Source: Xenophilus sp. AP218F
GTDB taxonomy: Bacteria > Pseudomonadota > Gammaproteobacteria > Burkholderiales > Chromobacteriaceae
Assembly (NCBI GenBank): GCA_002213445.1
Contig: NJIE01000025.1
Coordinates: 87,995 to 151,994 of the forward strand
Reading direction: 5' to 3'
Length of the DNA: 64,000 bases
Every line of letters begins with the position of its first letter. The stretch's first letter is position 1. The translations under genes were made by a program, and so were the position numbers. Positions 48,109-57,212 of the stretch are shown here, piece by piece. The notes below the pieces were generated by a model, which was not told where the DNA came from, did not search any database, and saw only the letters and a program-made list of their open reading frames with translations.

Positions 48109-48567
48109 ATGGTCATGCAAGGCAAGAGGGTAGCGGTCATCCGGGCCTGGCTGGGGCTTGGCCTGCTGGGTTTCAGTTCTCTGGCGCTCGCCGACGCCGG
48201 TGCCGATGCCTGCTCCCGTTCGCAAGCCCCGCAGCGCTGCGAAGCCTTCCGCCAGGGCAAGCTCAGTTGCGGCGACCTGCCGGAGCGCGACCGTCGCGCC
48301 TGCCTCGACGTCTACACCCCTGCCCTCAGTTGCCTGCGCGCGCGCGACGCCAAGCGTTGCGAAGCCCTGCAAGCCGCGCAAGCGTCCTGCGAAGGGCTGG
48401 AAGGCGCGCCGCGCCGCCAATGCCTGGACGAGCGCTTGCCGCAGGCCGATTGCGGACGAGTCAAAGACGCCGGCCGTTGCCAGCGCGGCGAGGCGGCGAC
48501 CCCCTGCCCGACCGACGGCGGGCGCGGCGGCCGCGCTTGCCGTCGCGACGGGCTGATTTCCGATTGA
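48109..48567 (+). CDS. Secreted four-cysteine-repeat protein
   Basis: A 152-residue exported protein (signal peptide LGLGLLGFSSLALA). The mature region has 12 cysteines in three 40-residue units: Cys-x8-Cys-x9-Cys-x10-Cys-x9, in the third unit slightly shortened. Recurrent residues are RCEA, SC and RR-x-CLD. Such spacing implies disulfide-bonded repeats in the periplasm or outside. I do not recognise the family. ATG at 48109 is used; ATG 48115 is equally possible. A strong terminator follows. Confidence 0.7.
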   Translation: MVMQGKRVAVIRAWLGLGLLGFSSLALADAGADACSRSQAPQRCEAFRQGKLSCGDLPERDRRACLDVYTPALSCLRARDAKRCEALQAAQASCEGLEGAPRRQCLDERLPQADCGRVKDAGRCQRGEAATPCPTDGGRGGRACRRDGLISD

Positions 48568-48587
48568 GCCTGGCAGGCCCCGCCCAT

Positions 48588-48617
48588 GAAAAAAGCATCC
48601 TTGCGGATGCTTTTTTT
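48588..48617 (+). terminator. Terminator after the cysteine-repeat gene
   Basis: AAAAAAGCATCC / GGATGCTTTTTTT hairpin with a TTGC loop, 20 bp after the stop. Its symmetry suits the convergent oxidoreductase gene too. Confidence 0.9.
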
Positions 48618-48634
48618 GCGTCTCTCTCGCCGGC

Positions 48635-49609
48635 TCAGGGCAGCAGGATCAGCGAACCGGTGGTGCGTCGCGCTTCCAGATCGCGGTGCGCCCGGGCGGC
48701 CTCCGCCAGCGGATAGCGATGCGAAGGCGCGATCCGGATCGCGCCGTCCAGCACGCGCTGGAACAAGGCCTGGGCCGAGGCTTCCAGCTCGGCGCGGCTG
48801 GCGATGTAGTCGCCCAGCTTGGGACGGGTGAAGAACAGCGAGCCGCGGCTGGTGAGCTCCAGCGGCGCGAAGGCCGGCACCGCGCCGGAGGCGTTGCCGA
48901 AGCTGACGAATATGCCGCGCGGGGCGAGGCAGGCGAGCGAAATCTCGAAGGTGTCCTTGCCCACCGAGTCGTACACCACCGGCACGCCCTGGCCGCCGGT
49001 GATCTCGCGCACCCGCGCCGCCACGTCCTCGCTGCGGTAGTTGATCACGTGCGGACAGCCCAGCTCGCGCGCCAGCGCCGCCTTCTCCTCCGAGCCCACG
49101 GTGCCGATCACGGTCACGCCCATGGCCCGCAGCCATTGCACCGCGATCTGGCCGACGCCGCCGGCGGCGGCGTGCCACAGCACGGTCATGCCCGGCCGCA
49201 GCGGGCTGCAGCGTTGCACCAGGTACTCCACGGTCATGCCTTGCAGCATCATGCAGGCGGCGGCTTCGTCGTCGATGCCGTCCGGCAGGCGCAACAGGTG
49301 GCGGGCGTCGATTATCCGCTCGTCGCAATAGGCGCCCAGCGGGCCGCCGGCATAGGCGACGCGGTCGCCAGGCTTGAGCCAGGACACGCCCTCGCCCACG
49401 GCCGCCACCACGCCGGCGGCTTCGCTGCCCAGCCCGGAGGGCAGCGGCGTCGGGTACAGGCCGCTGCGTTGGTAGGTGTCGATGAAGTTGACGCCGATGG
49501 CGGTATGGCGCAGATGGACCTGTCCCGGCCCAATCTTGCCCAGCGGCAGGGATTGCAGGCTCAGAACGTCCGGTCCGCCGGTTTGCGAGAACACGATGGC
49601 TTGGCTCAT
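48635..49609 (-). CDS. qor: Zinc-independent NADPH quinone oxidoreductase
   Basis: A 324-residue MDR-family enzyme without the zinc ligands of alcohol dehydrogenases. GroES-like N-terminal domain, then the Rossmann motif AAAGGVGQIAVQWLRAMG. GLGSEAAGVVAAVGEGV and DRVAY are typical of E. coli QorA. It probably reduces quinones or enones with NADPH. The ATG at 49609 has AGG at a proper distance; ATG 49615 lies too close to it. Confidence 0.88.
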   Translation of the reverse strand: MSQAIVFSQTGGPDVLSLQSLPLGKIGPGQVHLRHTAIGVNFIDTYQRSGLYPTPLPSGLGSEAAGVVAAVGEGVSWLKPGDRVAYAGGPLGAYCDERIIDARHLLRLPDGIDDEAAACMMLQGMTVEYLVQRCSPLRPGMTVLWHAAAGGVGQIAVQWLRAMGVTVIGTVGSEEKAALARELGCPHVINYRSEDVAARVREITGGQGVPVVYDSVGKDTFEISLACLAPRGIFVSFGNASGAVPAFAPLELTSRGSLFFTRPKLGDYIASRAELEASAQALFQRVLDGAIRIAPSHRYPLAEAARAHRDLEARRTTGSLILLP

Positions 49610-49675
49610 GGTCATCCTTCTGGCTGAAGAGGGGATCGTGGCAGTGTGCGCCCGCCCGGCGGCGGCTTCAAGCGC

Positions 49676-50275
49676 TCAGCGCCGAATGGCCTGTTCCGCT
49701 TCGGCGCACAATCGCTGCCTGGCCCAGGCCACCACTTCCGGCAGGATGCGCGGCCAGTTGCCCAGCCGATGGTCGTCGCCGTTGAACACCGTTTGCCGGC
49801 TCTGGCGATAAAAGCGCGACGCGACGCGCCAGTCCAGCACCTCGTCGCAGGTGCCCAGCAGCAGCCAGTAACGGTCGGGACTGATCGTCGGTTGGCATTG
49901 CGCCTGCAGCGCCTGCATGTCGTCCATCCCCAGCGTGTAGACCTCGCCGGTGTAGGGGTTGGTCTGTTCGCCGATGAAACGGGCGAGGTCGAGATCCGGG
50001 CGGATGGCGGGGTTGATCAGCGCGGCCGGCCGCTGGCGGCGCTCGGCCAGCCAGGTGGCGTAAAAGCCGCCCAGCGAGCTGCCGATCAGCAAGGTTTGCG
50101 CCGGGAGGCCGGCCAGCAGCTGGTCGGCCTGGACGATGGCCTGCGCCGGATGCGGCGACAGGCGCGGGCAATGCAGCTGGATATCGGGCGCATGCTCGCG
50201 CAGCCAGGCGGCGGTTTCATTGGCCTTGAGCGATTGCGGACCGGAGTTGAAGCCGTGCAGATAGAGGATGTGCAT
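49676..50275 (-). CDS. yqiA: YqiA-type esterase
   Basis: A 199-residue alpha/beta hydrolase of the UPF0227 family. It starts HILYLHGFNSGP, the nucleophile elbow is GSSLGGFYA (Ser near residue 86), and GDDHRLGNW near the end provides the catalytic His. E. coli YqiA has esterase activity on short acyl and palmitoyl-CoA-like substrates. It is separated from qor by 66 bp on the same strand. Confidence 0.85.
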   Translation of the reverse strand: MHILYLHGFNSGPQSLKANETAAWLREHAPDIQLHCPRLSPHPAQAIVQADQLLAGLPAQTLLIGSSLGGFYATWLAERRQRPAALINPAIRPDLDLARFIGEQTNPYTGEVYTLGMDDMQALQAQCQPTISPDRYWLLLGTCDEVLDWRVASRFYRQSRQTVFNGDDHRLGNWPRILPEVVAWARQRLCAEAEQAIRR

Positions 50276-50471
50276 GAGGAAAATCGCGGCGCAAAAGGCT
50301 GCATGGTAAGCCCTCGCGCGACGCTTGTCAGGACTGGCCGCGCGCTTGTGTTAACTGCGGGTTAAGTTTGTAAACCCGGGGTAAAAAGCCCAAACGAATA
50401 CCCATCGGGTCTGGTCAGACATAGCGAGTAATGCCAAAGTCACGAGCAAAACATAACAGAGGAGAAACCTG

Positions 50472-50894
50472 ATGGAAGCTTGCATCAATCCATCGTTGCA
50501 GCCGGTCGAGTCCGCTCGCGGGCTGTGGGGCGATGTCGACGCCCTGATCATCGCCTGCGGCTATCTGCAACACAGCGCCATGCTGTTCGCCGCCGACGCC
50601 AACGCCGAGCTGGCGATGATACGCTCGGGGTTCTGCCCCAGCCATCTGGTGGAGGTGGACGTCTACGGCGGCCTGCACGCCGCGCAGGAGGTGCATCAGC
50701 GCGCCAACGCCCTGCTGCAGAGCCACGCGCTGCGCTTCGCCATGCACGAGATGCTGATGCATTTCGGCCCGCAGCTGTGCAACGACGGTCTGGCTAATCT
50801 GGTAGTGCAAGGCGTGCGCAGCCTGCACGACTGGCAGCTGGCCTGCCAATCGATGGCCGACCTGGGCCGCGGGCCGGCGCGGGCGGCCGCCTGA
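50472..50894 (+). CDS. Conserved-looking protein of unknown function
   Basis: A 140-residue soluble protein that I do not recognise. It has no signal or membrane segment and is helical by appearance (AMLFAADANAELAMIRSGF, ALRFAMHEMLMHFG). It has four cysteines spread along its length and an unusually strong ribosome site (AGAGGAGA) upstream of the ATG at 50472, suggesting high translation. It is a single gene facing the CHASE-GGDEF gene, whose stop begins 2 bp after its own end. Confidence 0.6.
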   Translation: MEACINPSLQPVESARGLWGDVDALIIACGYLQHSAMLFAADANAELAMIRSGFCPSHLVEVDVYGGLHAAQEVHQRANALLQSHALRFAMHEMLMHFGPQLCNDGLANLVVQGVRSLHDWQLACQSMADLGRGPARAAA

Positions 50895-50895
50895 T

Positions 50896-52422
50896 TCAGA
50901 GCACGGCTTCGCCATTGCGCTGCGGAGCCTGCTTGTTGCCGTACATCTTGCGGTCCGCCACCGCCAGCAACTCGTCTATCAGCAAGCCGTCCTCCGGGTA
51001 GTAGGCGATGCCTATGCTCACCCCCACCCGGATCTGGTGCGCCTCTACCAGGTAGGGGCGCTGGATGGCCTGCTTCAAGCGGCCGACCACCTTGTCGGCC
51101 TCGCGGTTGGATTCGATGTCTTCCATCAGGATCACGAACTCGTCGCCGCCGATGCGCGCCACCGTGTCCTCGCTGCGCACCACTTCCTTGATGCGCAGGG
51201 CGATCTGTTGCAAGACGCGATCGCCGATCACGTGGCCATAGGTGTCGTTCACCGGCTTGAAGCGGTCCAGATCCAGAAACAGCAGCGCCAGCCGCTTGCC
51301 GCTGCGGTTGACGCGGTTGATGGCGTGCTGCAGCCGGTCGTAGAACAGGTTGCGGTTGGCCAGGCCGGTCAGGCGGTCGTGATTGGCCAGATAGAACAGA
51401 TGCTGCTCGCGCTGGCGGCGGCTGTGGTTGTTGCGCACGAAGCTATGGCAGGCCAGGCCCATGCCCAGCAGCAGCAGCAAGGACAGCAGCAGCCATACTC
51501 CCCACTCGTAAGCGCCGATTTGCGCCCAGCCTTGTTGCCAGCTCACCGTCAGACGCAGCGGCAGATTGCCGCCGCCCAGCAACTGGGTGGCCTCCAGCCG
51601 CGGAAACAGCCAGCGTTCCAGCGGCGAGGCGCGATTGTCGCCCAGCACCATGCCATAACCGTTGACCGGATAGAGCGGGTCGTCGCGGTGCTGCAGCTGC
51701 GCCTGCATGCCTTCGGGCAGGCGCGCGTCCTTGGGCAGCAGCGAGTCGGCGCGGAAGAACAGCGCGGCGAAATGGGTGGGCAGCAGGTCGTTGAACTGGC
51801 GGTGATAGCGGTTTTCGATGCCGCGCAGCAACAGATAGCCCGGCGTGCTGTCGCCCAGGCGCAGCTGGCGCGACAAGGCGGCGTGGCCGCTGATCAGGCT
51901 GTCTTGCAGCGCGGCGCTGATCGCCGGTTGCTGCGACAGGTCCATGCCGATCAGGTGCTGATTGCGCAAGCCGCGCCATTCGCTGAACAGCAGGGGAAAA
52001 TACTCGGCGCGCGGCGGCAGGGCCTGCCGGCTGTGGGGATCGTCGGCGTAGGGGCGCAAGCGCCAGCCGGGGCCGTAATTGCGTTGCAACTGGCGGTTGA
52101 AGGCGGCGACGTCGCTTTCCGGCACCCGGCGGATCAGCGCCAGACTGGTGAGCTGGGGATAACGTTGCAGCAGTTGCGGGGCGAGGGGTTCCGGATGGCG
52201 AGAGTCGTTGCGGTAATCGAGAGTACTGAAGGTGGTGTAGCTGTCGAGTATGGTTTCGTTGATCAGCAACCGTTGCTTGAGCTGCTCGGTCAGTTGCTGG
52301 ACGTGGCTGTTGAATTGTTGCTCGGCGCCCAGCAATGACAGGCTGGCGATGGACAGGGCGGCCAGCGTGCTGAGCACCAGCCATAAAAACACACACCCTG
52401 CGTAAACCAGCTTGAATCGCAT
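50896..52422 (-). CDS. CHASE-domain diguanylate cyclase
   Basis: A 508-residue inner-membrane enzyme. Membrane helix at about 5-30, a periplasmic CHASE domain (residues about 70-250, with SLALIRRVPESDVAAFN and EYFPLLFSEW), a second helix near 305-325, and a C-terminal GGDEF domain. The active site is GGDEF with an RSED I-site five residues upstream. It should make c-di-GMP in response to an extracellular or periplasmic ligand. The last 2-3 residues nearly abut the orphan gene at 50472. Confidence 0.9.
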   Translation of the reverse strand: MRFKLVYAGCVFLWLVLSTLAALSIASLSLLGAEQQFNSHVQQLTEQLKQRLLINETILDSYTTFSTLDYRNDSRHPEPLAPQLLQRYPQLTSLALIRRVPESDVAAFNRQLQRNYGPGWRLRPYADDPHSRQALPPRAEYFPLLFSEWRGLRNQHLIGMDLSQQPAISAALQDSLISGHAALSRQLRLGDSTPGYLLLRGIENRYHRQFNDLLPTHFAALFFRADSLLPKDARLPEGMQAQLQHRDDPLYPVNGYGMVLGDNRASPLERWLFPRLEATQLLGGGNLPLRLTVSWQQGWAQIGAYEWGVWLLLSLLLLLGMGLACHSFVRNNHSRRQREQHLFYLANHDRLTGLANRNLFYDRLQHAINRVNRSGKRLALLFLDLDRFKPVNDTYGHVIGDRVLQQIALRIKEVVRSEDTVARIGGDEFVILMEDIESNREADKVVGRLKQAIQRPYLVEAHQIRVGVSIGIAYYPEDGLLIDELLAVADRKMYGNKQAPQRNGEAVL

Positions 52423-52510
52423 GTTGAAACCATAAAAATTTCCAAATGGATGGCTGATTCTATAAGAAGGGTCGGGTATTTTTTAGCAATAAATAGAGGA
52501 AAACCCTGAG

Positions 52511-52530
52511 GTTAAGTAATAGTACTTAAC
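52511..52530. repeat. Perfect 8-bp palindromic arms upstream of the CHASE-GGDEF gene
   Basis: GTTAAGTA at 52511-52518 and TACTTAAC at 52523-52530 with a four-base spacer, followed by five T residues on the plus strand. It overlaps the stop codon of the LytTR gene. It may be an operator for the cyclase promoter or part of the LytTR terminator region; no plus-strand gene precedes it. Confidence 0.45.
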
Positions 52531-53257
52531 TTTTTGCCGCTGCCAGCGCCGATTTTATGGCGTGAAGCTGCCTTCTGCTGACAGCTAATGCCTCTGGCAA
52601 GTCTCGCAGCCGCACCACCCATTGTTCCTCGCCCTCCTCGCCGCGGCGGCTCAGCTCCTGCAAGGCGTGGCGCATCACCAGGCAGTTGCGGTGGATGCGC
52701 AGCGCGGCGTCGCCCAGCCGCTGTTCCAGCAGCACCAGCGACTCGTCCAGCAGGTAGTGGGCCGACGGCGTCACCAGCGACACGTATTTCAGCTCTGCCT
52801 TCAGATAGCGCGCCTCGGCGAACGGCACGCTCAGCATCCGGTCGCGCTGGCGCACGGTGAAGGCGGCAGCCGCCGCCGGTTGGCCAAGCCGCGACGCGGC
52901 GCGCTGCAGCGCCTGTTGCAGCCGCTCGCGCCGCACTGGTTTGAGCAGATAGTCGGCGGCGTCCAGTTCGAAAGCCTCCACGGCGAAGTGGTCGTGGGCG
53001 GTGCTGAACGCCAGTTGCGGCGGCAGCGCCTGCTGGCGCAGCTGGCGCGCCAGCGTCATGCCGTCCATGCCCGGCATCGACACGTCCAGCAGCACCAGAT
53101 CGACCGTCTGCTGCTGTAGCCAGGCCAGCGCGGCGCGGCCGTCGCCGACGCACTGGACGGCGGCGACGCCGCAATCCTGCAACAGCTGGCGCAGCCGCAG
53201 CCGGGCCAGCTCTTCATCGTCCACCACCAGCACCCGCAGCGCGCTTACAGCACCCAT
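52526..53257 (-). CDS. LytTR-type response regulator
   Basis: A 243-residue AlgR/LytR family regulator: receiver with Asp58 ([13 protein letters not shown]) and LKPV, then a LytTR DNA-binding domain ([13 protein letters not shown] and RIHRNCLV). The start ATG at 53257 lies 13 bp inside the upstream receiver-TPR gene's end, so the two are coupled. No histidine kinase is adjacent; its kinase is probably elsewhere. Confidence 0.88.
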   Translation of the reverse strand: MGAVSALRVLVVDDEELARLRLRQLLQDCGVAAVQCVGDGRAALAWLQQQTVDLVLLDVSMPGMDGMTLARQLRQQALPPQLAFSTAHDHFAVEAFELDAADYLLKPVRRERLQQALQRAASRLGQPAAAAAFTVRQRDRMLSVPFAEARYLKAELKYVSLVTPSAHYLLDESLVLLEQRLGDAALRIHRNCLVMRHALQELSRRGEEGEEQWVVRLRDLPEALAVSRRQLHAIKSALAAAKS

Positions 53258-54948
53258 TGCGGTTTGCCCATTTTTTCCATCAGCGCGCGCCAGGCGTGCA
53301 GGATCTTCTGGAACTTGTTGTTGGTGGGCGCAAGCTCGCGCGCCTTGGCCAGCAGATCGTAGGCGCGGCGCATATGGCTTTCGTGCCAGCCCTGGCTGTG
53401 GATGTAGGCCATGGTGGCGTTGACCAGGTTGAGCATCACCTGCACGTTTTGCGGCATTTCCTGATGCGCCTTGGCAAAACGCTCCAGCGCCGCGTCGAAC
53501 TGGCCGGCCTGCGCCTCGCGCACCGCCTGGTTGTTGAGTTCCAGCACCGATTGCACGTTCTTGGCGATCAGCTGGCGGCCGGCCGCGCCCAGGCCGATCT
53601 CGTCGAACATGTCGCCGAAGCGGCCGAGCAGGTCTTCGTCGTCGTGATGGTTGCGCACCAGCGTCTGCATCACCTGGTCGGCGGTCTGGTCGCGGCCTTG
53701 CTGATAGCAGGCGCGGGCGAATTCCAGCTGCGCGTCGGTGGGCAGGCCGGCCGCCAGCTGCTGGAACTGGACGCAGGCCTCTTCCAGCAGATGGCGGGCC
53801 TTGTCGCGGTTGCCCAGCTTGGCTTGCAGCTGGCAGTCCACCACATTGGCCATCCATTCGCCCTGCTCGTTGTAGCGGAAGTCGCGGCGCAAGCCGGACA
53901 GGGTGCGGGTGGCGTTGCCGGTGTCGCCGCGCGCCAGCTGGATGCGCGCCAGCGCGGCGTAATGGGTCGGGCTGCGGTGCCAGCTGTACTTGGCGATGTC
54001 CAGCGTGTGCTGGCAGGCGGCTTCGGCGGTGGCGAGGTCGAGGTTGAGCGTGGCGATCTCGGCCAGTTGCTGCTGGCGGCGGAACACCACCGGCGACAAC
54101 TCGGTGGCGATCTGCAAGGTATGCTGCGCCTGGCTCAGGTCGTGGTTGTTGCGATGCAGTCTGGCCAGCCAGTCGTAGGCCTCCATCACCCGGTCGTTCT
54201 CGGCGAGCACGGCTTCGAACAGCAGCTTGGCCTCGTCGTAGGACTTGAGGCCGGCCAGCGCCTTGGCCAGGCCCATCTTGGCCCAGGTGACCGGGCGCAG
54301 CCGCAGCACCTCCATATACAGCTGGCGGGCGCTGTCGAAGTCGCTGATCTTCAGGGCCAGCGAGCCTTTCAGCTTCATGAAGTCCAGGGTGAACTCGCCC
54401 TGGTCCGCGATCATGCGGTTGCAGGTTTCGATGGCGGCCAGGTATTCGTTGCGCAGTATGCTTTCATCCACCAGCCGGAAGGCTTCGCGCTTGCGCATCG
54501 CCTTTTCCAGCCGCTCGCGCAGCACCTCGCCGGTGAAGGGCTTGAGCAGGTAGTCGTCCGGCGCCAGCTCGGCGGCGGAGATCACCCGTTGGGCGCGGCG
54601 CTCGCCGGTGACGATCATGAACACGCAGGACTGTTTGATCAGATTGCGTTCCTTGATCTCTTCGAACAGGTACAGGCCGTCGTAGCCGTTGCCCAGGTCG
54701 TAGTCGCACAGCACCACGTCGAACTCGTACTTGGCCATCTTGGCCAGCGCGTCGTGCGCCTTGCCGGCGAATTCCACCTTGTCGGCGCCGAAGGAGGCCA
54801 GCGTCATCGCCAGCGCCCGCTGCATCTCAGGCAGGCTGTCGATCACCAGAAACAGGCGCTTGCCGTACGGGTTGTCGTAATGATGGCCGGGGGCGGCGTG
54901 CGGCGTCATGAAGTCCGGCGCCGAAACTGTCTGCTTGGGGTCGCTCAT
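53245..54948 (-). CDS. Receiver-domain protein with TPR repeats
   Basis: A 567-residue protein. Residues 30-150 form a receiver: phosphoacceptor Asp82 (VVLCDYDLGNGYDG) and DDYLLKPFTGE with the switch Lys. It is followed by TPR-like helices from about 170 to the end (for example LRLRPVTWAKMGLAKALAGLKSYDEAKLLFEAVL). It lacks a DNA-binding domain, so it likely transmits phosphorylation by protein contact. It overlaps the LytTR gene by 13 bp, suggesting a joint pathway, perhaps with a distant kinase. Confidence 0.85.
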   Translation of the reverse strand: MSDPKQTVSAPDFMTPHAAPGHHYDNPYGKRLFLVIDSLPEMQRALAMTLASFGADKVEFAGKAHDALAKMAKYEFDVVLCDYDLGNGYDGLYLFEEIKERNLIKQSCVFMIVTGERRAQRVISAAELAPDDYLLKPFTGEVLRERLEKAMRKREAFRLVDESILRNEYLAAIETCNRMIADQGEFTLDFMKLKGSLALKISDFDSARQLYMEVLRLRPVTWAKMGLAKALAGLKSYDEAKLLFEAVLAENDRVMEAYDWLARLHRNNHDLSQAQHTLQIATELSPVVFRRQQQLAEIATLNLDLATAEAACQHTLDIAKYSWHRSPTHYAALARIQLARGDTGNATRTLSGLRRDFRYNEQGEWMANVVDCQLQAKLGNRDKARHLLEEACVQFQQLAAGLPTDAQLEFARACYQQGRDQTADQVMQTLVRNHHDDEDLLGRFGDMFDEIGLGAAGRQLIAKNVQSVLELNNQAVREAQAGQFDAALERFAKAHQEMPQNVQVMLNLVNATMAYIHSQGWHESHMRRAYDLLAKARELAPTNNKFQKILHAWRALMEKMGKPQWVL

Positions 54949-54998
54949 GATGTTTTCGCTTGGCTGCGGCCTGTCGTCGGAAGGGGCGGACGCGGCGC

Positions 54999-57149
54999 TC
55001 AGGCCGGCGTCAGCTTAGCGTAACGCAAATCCAGCCATTTGAGCCCGTGTTCGGCGAAATTGATCTGCAGGCGGACGTCGTCGCCGCTGCCTTCGGCGTC
55101 GATCACCACGCCGACGCCGAATTTGGCGTGCGCCAGCGACTGGCCGATGCTGAAGCCGTGCTTGCCGCCCGCCGGCTGGCTGCGCGGCGCGGCGGCGGCT
55201 TTCTGCCACGGGGCCTGGTTGTTCCACACCTGCGCCTTGGGCTGGGCGGACAGGACGCGGGTCAGCTCGGCCGGGATTTCCTCGATGAAGCGCGAGGGAA
55301 TCGGATAACGGCTCTGGCCGTGCAGCATGCGGCTTTGCGCGCTGGAGAGGTACAGGCGCTGGCGGGCGCGGGTCACCGCCACGTACATCAGCCGGCGCTC
55401 TTCCTGCAGGCCCTTGCCGTCGCTCATGCTGTTTTCGTGCGGGAACAGGCCCTCTTCCAGGCCGGTGACGAACACCGCCTGGAACTCCAGGCCCTTGGCG
55501 GCGTGCACGGTCATCAGTTGCAGCGCGTCGCTGCCGGCGTCTGCCTGGTGTTCGCCGGCCTCCAGGCTGGCGGCGTTGAGGAATTCCACCATTTCCAGCT
55601 CCGGCTGGTCGGGCAGGAAGCCGGCGGCGGCGTTGACCAGCTCGTCCAGGTTGGCCAGCCGCTCCTCGCCGTCCTTCTTGTCCTGCTCGTACATGTCGTA
55701 GAGGCCGGAGTCGTTGACGATCAGGCTGACGGTTTCGGCCAGCTTGAGATCGCGGCTCTTGTCGCGCAGCTTTTCGATCAGCAGCACGAATTCGCCGATC
55801 TTGGCGGCGGTGCGGCCCTTGCCGGAGGCGCAGCAGGCCTGCCACAGCGACACGCCCTGCTCGCGGCCGACGGCCTGCAGGTTTTCCACCGTGCGCGCGC
55901 CGATGCCGCGCGCCGGCACGTTGATCACGCGCAAGAGCGCGTTGTCGTCGTCCGGATTGGCCACCAGCCGCAGATAGGCCAGCGCGTGCTTGATTTCCTG
56001 GCGTTCGAAGAAGCGCAGGCCGCCGTAAATGCGGTAAGGCAGGCCGGCTTTCACCAGCACGTGCTCCAGCATCCGCGACTGGGCGTTGGAGCGGTACAGC
56101 ACGGCGATGTCGGACAGGCTGAAGCCGTCGCGCTGCAGGCCTTTCACCTCGTCGATGATGAATTCGGCTTCGTCGCCGTCGCTGTGCGCCTGGTAGACGC
56201 GGATTTTTTCGCCCTCGCCGGCATCGGTCCACAGTTGCTTGCCCAGGCGGCCGTCGTTGCGTTCGATCAGCGCGTTGGCGGCGTCGAGGATGGTGCCGAC
56301 CGAGCGGTAGTTCTGCTCCAGGCGCACCGGCTCTGCGACGTGGAAGTCGGACAGCAGCGCGCGCATATTGCCGACCTCGGCGCCGCGGAAGGAGTAGATG
56401 CTCTGATCGTCGTCGCCGACGGCGAACAGCGCGCCGCTGTCGCTGGCCAGCAGTTTCAGCCAGGCGTATTGCAGGCGGTTGGTGTCCTGGAATTCGTCCA
56501 CTAGGATGTGGGCGAAGCGGCTGCTGTAATGGGCGCGCAGCGCCGCGTTGCGAGACAGCAGCTCGTAGCTTCTGAGCAGCAGCTCGGCGAAGTCCGCCAC
56601 GCCTTCGCGGCGGCACTGGGCGTCGTAGGCGGCGTACAGCTCGATCAGCTTGGCCTCGTAGGGATTGAGCGCCGGCGGCAGCGCCTCGGCGCGCACGCCG
56701 GCTTCCTTGTTGCCGTTGATGAAGGCCTGCACCTGGCGCGGCGGGTATTTCTCGTCGGACAGCTCCAGGCTTTTGAGCAGGCGCTTGATCGCCGATTGCT
56801 GGTCGGCGGAGTCCAGAATCTGGAAGGTTTGCGGCAGGCCGGCGTCGCGGTAGTGGACGCGCAGCAGGCGGTTGCACAGGCCGTGGAAGGTGCCGATCCA
56901 CATGGTGCGCACGTTGACGGCCACCTGGGCGGAGAGGCGGGTCTGCATCTCGCGCGCGGCCTTGTTGGTGAAGGTCACCGCCAGCACGCCGTGCGGCGAA
57001 ACCTGGCCGGTGGACAAGAGCCAGGCGATGCGGGTGGTCAGGACGCGGGTCTTGCCGCTGCCGGCGCCGGCCAGCACCAGGGCGCTCTTGGCCGGCCAGG
57101 TGACGGCGCGCAATTGTTCCGGGTTGAGGCCGGCTAGCAGATCACTCAT
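54999..57149 (-). CDS. uvrD: DNA helicase II
   Basis: A 716-residue superfamily 1A helicase that unwinds DNA in mismatch and nucleotide excision repair. Walker A is AGAGSGKTRVL, motif II is VDEFQDTN, motif III is GDDDQSIYSFRGA, motif VI is VAVTRARQRLYL. The C-terminal extension (FGVGVVIDAEGSGDDVRLQINF) is the UvrD/PcrA Tudor-like domain that contacts RNA polymerase, favouring UvrD over Rep. Confidence 0.95.
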   Translation of the reverse strand: MSDLLAGLNPEQLRAVTWPAKSALVLAGAGSGKTRVLTTRIAWLLSTGQVSPHGVLAVTFTNKAAREMQTRLSAQVAVNVRTMWIGTFHGLCNRLLRVHYRDAGLPQTFQILDSADQQSAIKRLLKSLELSDEKYPPRQVQAFINGNKEAGVRAEALPPALNPYEAKLIELYAAYDAQCRREGVADFAELLLRSYELLSRNAALRAHYSSRFAHILVDEFQDTNRLQYAWLKLLASDSGALFAVGDDDQSIYSFRGAEVGNMRALLSDFHVAEPVRLEQNYRSVGTILDAANALIERNDGRLGKQLWTDAGEGEKIRVYQAHSDGDEAEFIIDEVKGLQRDGFSLSDIAVLYRSNAQSRMLEHVLVKAGLPYRIYGGLRFFERQEIKHALAYLRLVANPDDDNALLRVINVPARGIGARTVENLQAVGREQGVSLWQACCASGKGRTAAKIGEFVLLIEKLRDKSRDLKLAETVSLIVNDSGLYDMYEQDKKDGEERLANLDELVNAAAGFLPDQPELEMVEFLNAASLEAGEHQADAGSDALQLMTVHAAKGLEFQAVFVTGLEEGLFPHENSMSDGKGLQEERRLMYVAVTRARQRLYLSSAQSRMLHGQSRYPIPSRFIEEIPAELTRVLSAQPKAQVWNNQAPWQKAAAAPRSQPAGGKHGFSIGQSLAHAKFGVGVVIDAEGSGDDVRLQINFAEHGLKWLDLRYAKLTPA

Positions 57150-57212
57150 GGCGATGACTTCTTCAGGTAAAACGCCATTTTATCATGCGCCTTGGGCGCG
57201 GCCGGGCCGCTT

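Noticed and set aside
53257..55023. 588-codon plus-strand frame opposite the receiver-TPR gene
   Set aside because: The composition is the complement of a real coding frame, and it spans two genuine minus-strand genes.
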